Shown here one piece after another: positions 21,053 to 25,412 of a DNA stretch of 25,412 nt. Below the pieces are notes generated by a model. The model worked only from the letters and a program-made list of their open reading frames with translations, made no database searches and was not told where the DNA came from. This stretch comes from a virus, in the IMG/VR virus record IMGVR_UViG_3300008952_000275, positions 1 through 25,412 of that record. One strand, given 5' to 3'. The translations under genes were made by a program, and so were the position numbers. The stretch's first letter is position 1. Every line of letters starts with the position of its first letter.

Positions 21053-21338
21053 GCCGTACCTCACGTTAGCAGAGGCCGCAGAATATTGCGGTCTGGATCC
21101 CTCGACGTTTGAGGAAACTGCCCCAAAACTTGGGATTTTGCCCTTTGCGTTTGTCGACGTTATTCTGTATCGCACCGCTGACATTGAAATGGCAATGGAG
21201 AGGTCATGGCGAACAGCGTACGAAAGTATAAAGACGGCAGATCGTGGTATCTCGACAAAACGGAGGACGGCGTTCGGGATCGGAAGAGCATCGGCGCGGT
21301 TACCGAAGCCGAAGCCGAGGCGCAAAGGCTTGCATTAG
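21021..21338 (+). CDS. Excisionase-like HTH protein
   Basis: Up to 105 aa from a TTG at 21021; a GTG at 21042 is an alternative. The part YLTLAEAAEYCGLDPSTFEE then KLGILPFAFVDVILYRTADI reads as a MerR/AlpA-type winged HTH, the fold of small excisionases: first helix-turn-helix, then a strand ending R-T-A-D-I-E. The second half is Lys/Arg-rich and lies in another frame over the first 133 bases of the integrase gene. Position directly before int supports a directionality factor. The real C-terminus past residue about 62 may be constrained only by the int overlap. Confidence 0.65.
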   Translation: MVAESPSVSSKPYLTLAEAAEYCGLDPSTFEETAPKLGILPFAFVDVILYRTADIEMAMERSWRTAYESIKTADRGISTKRRTAFGIGRASARLPKPKPRRKGLH

Positions 21339-22222
21339 AGCGTCGATTGATCGGCGTTGTACCGGCTGCAGGGCCAACTTTCTCGGATTGGGTGGAAGAT
21401 TATGCCGAGTGGCATTCCGAGGAATACCCTTCATCCTACGCGCGCACAGAAAGCATTATCCGCTGTCACCTAGACCCCTATTTCGGAACCATAGCGACCG
21501 GGATGATCACCCCGAGAATGGTTGAAGCGTACAAGAAAGCGCGAAAAGGGGTCGTTAAGCCCTCAACCGTGACCAAAGAACTCAGAACGCTACAGGCGAT
21601 TTTGAATAAAGCAGTTGAGTGGGATGTAATCGCGCGAAATCCCATCCGAAAGAAGGTGAAACCCCCTAAAAACCTCAATAGCAAGCCCCCGAGATACTAC
21701 GAGCGCGACGAACTTGCACAGATATTTGAAGCCCCGAAGGTGACAGTGCGAGAGGATGGCGCCAAATTCAAACGAGCAGACTACAGCGACTATTGGCGAT
21801 TGTTTGCGAATACCGGTATGCGGCGAAGTGAGATTTATCTTGTGGATAAAAAGCGCGATATCGGCAAAGATGAGATGCGGATTATCTCGGAGGAAGCGGC
21901 AAGAACGAAGTCGGCAAAGTGGCGCACAATACCCCTCTCAGATGGCGCACAGGACGCTCTCAAACGGCTTGTGCGGAACGATACTCTTGCTCCCGATATA
22001 GACCCGCGCTCACTCTCAAGAGCCTTTGAAAAGGACTTGATGGCCGTAGATTTAGATGGCAGTTTGCACTGCTTACGGCACACCTATTGCAGTCATCTCG
22101 TAATGGCAGGGATACCTTTAAGAACGGTGCAAGTATTAGCCGGTCACGCGTCTATTAAGACCACCGAAAAATACTCCCACCTCGCACCCGACTACCTTAA
22201 AACTGCTGTTATAAGTCTCTGA
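21206..22222 (+). CDS. int: Tyrosine-type site-specific integrase
   Basis: A 338-aa tyrosine recombinase, ATG preceded by GGAGAGG. The N-terminal arm-binding domain is residues 1-55, the core-binding SAM-like domain is about 57-150, and the catalytic domain has Arg206 (NTGMRRSE), a beta-hairpin Lys near 238, His288 and Arg291 with His292 (HCLRHTYCSHL), His314 (LAGHASIKTT) and the nucleophile Tyr323 (EKYSHL). All catalytic positions are present. It would insert phage DNA at the tRNA-Glu 3' end; the matching core lies 53 bases downstream of its stop. It overlaps the Xis-like gene, so the two are co-expressed. Confidence 0.96.
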   Translation: MANSVRKYKDGRSWYLDKTEDGVRDRKSIGAVTEAEAEAQRLALERRLIGVVPAAGPTFSDWVEDYAEWHSEEYPSSYARTESIIRCHLDPYFGTIATGMITPRMVEAYKKARKGVVKPSTVTKELRTLQAILNKAVEWDVIARNPIRKKVKPPKNLNSKPPRYYERDELAQIFEAPKVTVREDGAKFKRADYSDYWRLFANTGMRRSEIYLVDKKRDIGKDEMRIISEEAARTKSAKWRTIPLSDGAQDALKRLVRNDTLAPDIDPRSLSRAFEKDLMAVDLDGSLHCLRHTYCSHLVMAGIPLRTVQVLAGHASIKTTEKYSHLAPDYLKTAVISL

Positions 22223-22235
22223 CACGGTTTGTCAG
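22219..22235. repeat. Inverted repeat CTGACA-N5-TGTCAG at the int stop
   Basis: A perfect 6-bp stem overlaps the integrase stop. The same half-sites recur as TCTGACA-N6-TGTCAGA at 22360-22379. The paired copies flank the att core, so they may be Int or Xis binding sites rather than terminators, as neither has a U-tract. Confidence 0.6.
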
Positions 22236-22274
22236 TATCAGTAAACGCTAATTTACCGAAAAACACTGGTATTT

Positions 22275-22321
22275 TGGCGTCCCCAAGGGGATTCGAACCC
22301 CTGTTGCCGCCGTGAAAGGGC
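22275..22321 (-). other. attP core: 3' part of a tRNA-Glu(UUC) gene
   Basis: Read on the minus strand, the 47 bases give the anticodon loop with TTC, the 3' anticodon stem, the variable region, the full T arm (AGGGG-TTCGAAT-CCCCT) and the acceptor 3' strand ending in CCA. This matches the 3' part of an E. coli-type tRNA-Glu. The 5' half is not present next to it, so it is not a working tRNA gene. Its place right after int marks it as the attachment core, which rebuilds the host tRNA upon integration. Confidence 0.85.
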
Positions 22322-22359
22322 TGTTTTTTATTCGTTAAATCAGTGTTTTATGCGTATTG

Positions 22360-22379
22360 TCTGACAACCATCTGTCAGA
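22360..22379. repeat. Inverted repeat TCTGACA-N6-TGTCAGA
   Basis: Perfect 7-bp arms, on the opposite side of the att core from the related repeat at 22219-22235. Candidate recombinase accessory site. Confidence 0.55.
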
Positions 22380-22403
22380 ATGTCGCTCTCAGATAAGGAT
22401 TTG

Positions 22404-22531
22404 GGTCAATGGTTCTTACCCATTTAACTGGGTATTTATCCTATTGACCTGTCGGTTTTATGGTAAAGAAATCTGATATTTGTTTACCTTGACAGTTGCC
22501 CTAAGGTTGCGGGCAATGTCGGTTTTATGGT
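22404..22531. repeat. attP arm region with direct and inverted repeats
   Basis: TGTCGGTTTTATGGT occurs exactly twice (22450-22464 and 22517-22531), 67 bases apart. GGTCAAT (22404-22410) and ATTGACC (22443-22449) form an outer inverted repeat around ACCCA-TTTAAC-TGGGT. These lie in the gene-free stretch 22223-22559 and look like arm-type binding sites for the integrase N-terminal domain. I see no gene in that stretch. Confidence 0.55.
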
Positions 22532-22537
22532 TACGGT

Positions 22538-22556
22538 TGATAAATAGTATTTATCA
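22538..22556. terminator. 19-bp palindrome after the 22560 gene
   Basis: TGATAAATA-G-TATTTATCA is a perfect palindrome three bases past the stop of the minus-strand gene. It may act as a transcript end or as another att accessory site; there is no U-tract. Confidence 0.4.
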
Positions 22557-22559
22557 GAA

Positions 22560-22805
22560 TTAGACCCCGAGTTTCTCCCTTTTCTTCCACCACTCATCGT
22601 CGGGGTCCGTATTGGAGTTAATACCGTGTTGCGCGGCCCATTTCAATAATGCCGCAATCGCTTCGGTTTTGGTTTTCGCTTTGATGACTTCGGCGCGAAC
22701 TTCTGGAACGCTCATCATCTTGGTTTGCACCACGATTTTCACAGGGCAGAACTTTTCCCGCTTCAGCGGGTTGGGCTCAAGATGCTCTGGATGATGTATT
22801 TCCAT
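22560..22805 (-). CDS. Hypothetical protein, 81 aa, last gene before attP
   Basis: A basic, mostly helical protein. MEIHHPEHLEPNPLKREKFC is followed by SVPEVRAEVIKAKTKTEAIA, LLKWAAQHGI and an acidic end DDEWWKKREKLG. No family recognised. The start overlaps the metallophosphoesterase end by 29 bases and has no clear ribosome-binding site, so translation probably depends on the upstream gene. Confidence 0.65.
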   Translation of the reverse strand: MEIHHPEHLEPNPLKREKFCPVKIVVQTKMMSVPEVRAEVIKAKTKTEAIAALLKWAAQHGINSNTDPDDEWWKKREKLGV

Positions 22806-23970
22806 TGCTTAACATCGAAATATCGACTCGATGCCTCTCTATTTCTCCAAAATCCTTTGAATGAACGATTGCGTACATATCCCGACCTGACCGATACCCT
22901 TGTGCCGCGTGCCATGCATCTTTCCCTGCTAGTGTGCGAAACGACTCCCAGATGACTCCCGGGAATTCGATTACCTGTTGATTATGAATATGCCCGGTGT
23001 ACCAATACCGATGCGTTGTTGATCCCCAATCCTCTGCCCGATCTGTTGCCATTATCCCCGGCAGAGCATTGGGTTTTGCGGTATCACCGTGACCGGCGCC
23101 GATAAGGACATTCCCGAATCGGTGAAACCAGAATTTTGCCGGTTGATCCTCTACGATAATTCTTGAACTGTTGTCGTAAAACAGTGATAACGCTAGTGAG
23201 AGCATTTGCGACGAGTGATCATCATGGTTGCCGATAAGATTTTTGACGATAACTTTTTCGTGACGTTTCGACGCGGATTCGATACAGCGCAACATAGCGC
23301 GAACCCCGACACGCAATACCTTTGACCATCTCGTATCAACGTCTAGTGATACCCCGCTCCTTCTGGTTTTATTGTCCATCGTATCGGCATGAAAGAAATC
23401 GCCGAGATTAAGTATCAATGCCGTTTTTGATTTCGGCGCACAAGACACTAGACGATCAACAGCCTCGCATAAATTATCTTCTGCGATCTTTAAATCAAAG
23501 TTGGTTCCGGTTTCTTCAGCGAACGCGTACATTCCGATATGCGGATCCCCCATTGGGTAAACGGTCAGAAGGTCTTCCTTTAGGTGATTCGGCGCTGAGT
23601 TAATCTTTCCCTTCCCTTTCCAATCAGAGAAAGTGTCGAGGATTGCATCTCGGAGTTCATCTTCGCGTTGCGCTTCTGCAGTAGTCTTTACCCACTGTGC
23701 GCGTTGCTCTCCGTCCGCGTTATAAAGAGTCGATACTCCTTTAACAGAAAATCCGGGTGCCGCTTTATGCGTGAGTCCGTGATCAGGAGAATAACCTTGT
23801 GATGCCGCATGCTCTTTTACGCGAGACAGGGCTTTGTAGACATTTCGCTCGGTCATCCCGAGAACGGATGCCGCTTTTGTGCGATTCCCTTGATTCTGAA
23901 TTACTGCTTCAACGACTCGTCTTTGAGAATCGCTATTACAAAAATCTAAAAGTCTGGAATCATCTGACAT
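22777..23970 (-). CDS. HTH-metallophosphoesterase
   Basis: The protein has 397 aa from the ATG at 23970; a GTG at 23982 would add four residues. An N-terminal Fis/homeodomain-like HTH (RRVVEAVIQNQGNRTKAASV, then LGMTERNVYKALSRVKEHAA) precedes a calcineurin-like phosphoesterase domain. The metal-ligand motifs are all present: DPHIG (about 142), GDFFHAD (about 190), GNHDDH (about 247), GAGHGD and TGHIHNQ. This two-domain layout is found in other phages. The substrate could be DNA or RNA, given the HTH. It lies between small late genes and attP, outside the replication block. Confidence 0.9.
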   Translation of the reverse strand: MSDDSRLLDFCNSDSQRRVVEAVIQNQGNRTKAASVLGMTERNVYKALSRVKEHAASQGYSPDHGLTHKAAPGFSVKGVSTLYNADGEQRAQWVKTTAEAQREDELRDAILDTFSDWKGKGKINSAPNHLKEDLLTVYPMGDPHIGMYAFAEETGTNFDLKIAEDNLCEAVDRLVSCAPKSKTALILNLGDFFHADTMDNKTRRSGVSLDVDTRWSKVLRVGVRAMLRCIESASKRHEKVIVKNLIGNHDDHSSQMLSLALSLFYDNSSRIIVEDQPAKFWFHRFGNVLIGAGHGDTAKPNALPGIMATDRAEDWGSTTHRYWYTGHIHNQQVIEFPGVIWESFRTLAGKDAWHAAQGYRSGRDMYAIVHSKDFGEIERHRVDISMLSNGNTSSRAS

Positions 23971-24170
23971 GAAAGAACGCACCCCATTGGGATTGCAATA
24001 ATCCCGCTGATATTTCCATCCATATCCCGTGTTCCCCCAACCTTCACGGTCTGCTCATCTTGAAATGCTTCCCAACCGACTGTTTCGATTACGGGGCATT
24101 CCAATTCTTCGTGACCTGACCAAGATGGATCTTGGATCGTGTCGCGCCATTTAACGATTATCAGTTTCAT
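23946..24170 (-). CDS. Small hypothetical protein, 74 aa
   Basis: Starts at ATG 24170, just inside an inverted-repeat region; no strong ribosome-binding site. The product has KLIIVKWRDTIQDPSWSGHE, then IETVGWEAFQDEQTVKVGGT, then GNISGIIAIPMGCVLSCQMI. It seems a small beta-rich domain. The V-x-W-x-D-T-x-x-D-P-S-W start is seen in small phage proteins of unknown role. It overlaps the metallophosphoesterase by 25 bases, so the two may act together. Confidence 0.68.
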   Translation of the reverse strand: MKLIIVKWRDTIQDPSWSGHEELECPVIETVGWEAFQDEQTVKVGGTRDMDGNISGIIAIPMGCVLSCQMIPDF

Positions 24171-24182
24171 AAGAAGGTAAGC

Positions 24183-24240
24183 CCCGGTGCGCGGACGCGG
24201 TGGTGCTAGGCCGCGATGGAGAGAAGGGAAACGCACCGGG
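24183..24240. repeat. Nested inverted repeats between lipoprotein and small-protein genes
   Basis: CCCGGTGCG (24183-24191) pairs with CGCACCGGG (24232-24240); inside, CGCGG pairs with CCGCG around a ten-base loop. It fills the only gap in this minus-strand cluster and is likely a strong transcript-end or processing structure. Confidence 0.6.
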
Positions 24241-24244
24241 ACTT

Positions 24245-24562
24245 TTATGCTTTCTTTGCCTTAACCAATCCGTTAGGAATTAAGTAACCCATAATCAGAG
24301 GGATGATAATGACTCCCGCCAATAACCATCCCCCGGCCTCCACTAACTGACCCATTAAAGGCCAGAATCCAGTGACCGCTTGTTCACACTGACTGCCGGA
24401 AGTGAGTAACGAGGTCGCTCCCGCGCCGACTGCCGCGCCTGCCGCCGCTCCCGCAGGGCCACCAACCAAACCACCTACTCCCGCCGAGACTCCCGCCACG
24501 CCGCCGGTTTTTAATGCCGCGCATCCTGAGAGCAGAGGCAACAACAAAACTAATCTTTGCAC
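24245..24562 (-). CDS. Glycine-zipper lipoprotein with C-terminal membrane segment
   Basis: A 105-aa product with a signal and lipobox MQRLVLLLPLLSGC (Cys14), then a Gly/Ala-rich zipper (GVAGVSAGVGGLVGGPAGAA) that could insert in or span a membrane. A loop with QCEQAVTGFW follows, then a strongly hydrophobic segment (LLAGVIIIPLIMGYLI) and a basic end. It lies in a row of small membrane proteins that probably forms the lysis cassette. Roles such as spanin-like, pinholin-associated or exclusion protein are possible; none is fixed by the sequence. Confidence 0.7.
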   Translation of the reverse strand: MQRLVLLLPLLSGCAALKTGGVAGVSAGVGGLVGGPAGAAAGAAVGAGATSLLTSGSQCEQAVTGFWPLMGQLVEAGGWLLAGVIIIPLIMGYLIPNGLVKAKKA

Positions 24563-24759
24563 TGCATGACATCATTTAGTCGTTTCACCGATAGCGACCC
24601 GACGTTGGTCAAAAAGAACGGCAGGAAAGCGTGAACGAAAACGATCAATGCTGTGCCTTGAAGGATAAGCGCATAGCGGAGCGCATTAAGGCAATGCCGA
24701 AAATACACTTTTCGACCATAGCCGATGTGATGCGAATCAAAGATTTTTATTTGTTCCAT
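24550..24759 (-). CDS. DUF6356-like small membrane protein
   Basis: The protein has 69 aa from the ATG at 24759. The pattern HHIGYGRKVYFRHCLNALRY, then ALILQGTALIVFVHAFLPFF, then LTNVGSLSVKRLNDVM matches the DUF6356 layout: basic aromatic first part, one hydrophobic helix with HAFxPFF, then T-x-x-GS and a helix. Proteins of this family are small and membrane-associated, of unknown function, and are seen in bacterial genomes and in phages near lysis genes. It overlaps the lipoprotein gene by 13 bases. Confidence 0.7.
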   Translation of the reverse strand: MEQIKIFDSHHIGYGRKVYFRHCLNALRYALILQGTALIVFVHAFLPFFLTNVGSLSVKRLNDVMQCKD

Positions 24760-24769
24760 CTCAGTTCCA

Positions 24770-25084
24770 TTAGCGGATTTTTGTCGCAAGCACCTTGTCC
24801 AACATTGTCTCAAGTGATTCGATGCGGTAGCCCAAAACGTCGAGACTCTTAACTGCTTGGGCGATCTGCTCTTGATCGGCGGTCAGTTGTTTTAGATTGT
24901 GAATTTCAATCGCGCTCTGTTGCGCTTCTCTCTCAAGTGCCGGGATCGCGCTCCCCTGTACTCCGGCAAGGCGCTCGACTTCTGCGGATAATCCCGATGC
25001 CCACCAGATCGCTCCGGTTGTCTGACCGACAAGGAAAATGATTGCGCCAAGCAGATAGGTCGGTATGTTCAATGCGACAACCAT
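24770..25084 (-). CDS. Membrane-anchored coiled-coil protein (lysis-associated candidate)
   Basis: A 104-aa product with an N-terminal hydrophobic segment (PTYLLGAIIFLVGQTTGAIW) and a long charged helix from about residue 32 to the end (AEVERLAGVQGSAIPALERE, then IEIHNLKQLTADQEQIAQAV). One membrane span plus periplasmic or cytoplasmic coiled coil resembles an i-spanin-like layout, though i-spanins are usually longer. It overlaps the XhlA-like gene by 16 bases. Confidence 0.62.
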   Translation of the reverse strand: MVVALNIPTYLLGAIIFLVGQTTGAIWWASGLSAEVERLAGVQGSAIPALEREAQQSAIEIHNLKQLTADQEQIAQAVKSLDVLGYRIESLETMLDKVLATKIR

Positions 25085-25275
25085 TTAGTGAGTAGCGATG
25101 CACCGGACGCTGTGATTGTTGTGATGGCGACGAGGATTCCGATGCCGAGGCCGCGCTGTGTGTGAATCTGAGCCTCAAGCCGGGTCATGCGAACAGACAT
25201 ATCTTGCATCATCCTTTCGGTGTTCTCGACCTTTTCGATCAGTCGCCCGATCTCTTGAGGCGTCAGGTCAGTCAC
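25069..25275 (-). CDS. XhlA/holin-like small membrane protein
   Basis: The protein has 68 aa from the GTG at 25275, preceded by AAGGA and overlapping the upstream stop (GTGA). The first 40 residues form a coiled coil (IGRLIEKVENTERMMQDMSV then MTRLEAQIHTQRG), followed by one hydrophobic segment (GLGIGILVAITTITASGASL). This order resembles the haemolysin XhlA-type family, which sits next to holins and endolysins. A stand-alone holin role is possible. A longer reading from 25371 would be out of step with the upstream gene and lacks a site. Confidence 0.65.
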   Translation of the reverse strand: MTDLTPQEIGRLIEKVENTERMMQDMSVRMTRLEAQIHTQRGLGIGILVAITTITASGASLLTKWLSH

Positions 25276-25412
25276 ATTTCCGTTCCTTCTTTTGGTTCTG
25301 GCGGGAACTGCGGATCGGGTGCTACTGAAAACGCCATACCCGAAGGTGAAGAACCGCTCCACGCCATACAAGCCTGTTCGCCACGCTTGGATCGCTTCGT
25401 GATTACGATGGT
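25272..25412 (-). CDS. C-terminal end of an unidentified gene (partial)
   Basis: The last 46 codons of a gene entering from the right edge. The tail is Pro/Ser/Gly-rich (MAWSGSSPSGMAFSVAPDPQ) and ends just at a GTGA overlap with the XhlA-like gene. Composition and context suggest a late gene, but the fold and function cannot be judged from this end. Confidence 0.6.
   Translation of the reverse strand, partial: TIVITKRSKRGEQACMAWSGSSPSGMAFSVAPDPQFPPEPKEGTEM

Noticed and set aside
22275-22321. Functional tRNA gene
   Set aside because: Only the 3' part is present; the bases where the D arm and 5' acceptor should lie do not match tRNA-Glu.
22223-22559. CRISPR-like or gene content in the gap after int
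   Set aside because: Repeats are only two-copy and irregular, fitting att arms; no frame of useful length or start site was seen.
24631-24852. 73-codon plus frame
   Set aside because: Antisense to the DUF6356-like gene, which has a recognisable protein pattern and coupled neighbours.

Overview
The window is part of a temperate, tailed, long-tailed (siphovirus-type) phage genome of a proteobacterium, probably a gammaproteobacterium. The head and tail genes, the lambda-like cro/cI control region, the recombination genes and the tyrosine integrase all fit this. The host guess rests on the attachment core beside the integrase, which is the 3' part of a tRNA-Glu(UUC) gene very close to the E. coli type, and on Gram-negative-style lipoprotein signals. 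Phage genes lie on both sides of the attachment core and the tRNA 5' half is absent. This looks like attP of a circular or permuted phage genome rather than a prophage-host junction.

Layout. From about 14906 down to base 1 everything is on the minus strand as one long lambda-like early-to-late run. It starts with a Cro/YdaS-like regulator, an O-like wHTH replication gene carrying an iteron-like origin candidate, a P-like helicase loader with an overprinted gene, a Ref-like HNH nuclease, two small lipoproteins, a Holliday-junction-resolvase-like nuclease and a Cys-rich protein. A ParB-domain protein and a TET-associated-type glycosyltransferase (TAGT) come next. The late genes follow: TerS, TerL, portal, MuF-like head protein, scaffold, major capsid, connector, gpG/HK97gp10-like protein, tail terminator, tail tube, G/GT chaperones with a programmed -1 frameshift, and a tape measure protein running off the left edge. 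From 15031 to 22222 the plus strand carries an unknown gene with a C12 tract, an S24-type repressor that appears cleavage-defective, several unknown early genes, YqaJ-type exonuclease, ERF annealing protein, SSB, small regulators, an Xis-like protein and integrase. After attP, the minus strand from 25412 to 22560 holds small membrane and lipoprotein genes of lysis-cassette type, a HTH-metallophosphoesterase and small unknown genes.

How it works together. The 14907-15030 intergenic region is the lysis-lysogeny switch, with divergent transcription and several palindromes. Exonuclease, ERF, SSB and the Ref-like and resolvase-like nucleases make up a recombination toolkit. O/P-like proteins would load the host helicase. 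Packaging and morphogenesis genes are tightly coupled through TAATG, ATGA and GTGA overlaps. Two structured non-coding stretches flank the major capsid gene and probably set its expression relative to its neighbours.

The most interesting parts are the ParB-TAGT pair beside the terminase (possible DNA hypermodification linked to packaging), the structured capsid leader, the dual-coding P region, the origin-like repeats inside the O-like gene, the C12 tract next to the repressor and the apparently non-cleavable repressor. All functional calls come from reading the sequence and recalling families; no search was run.
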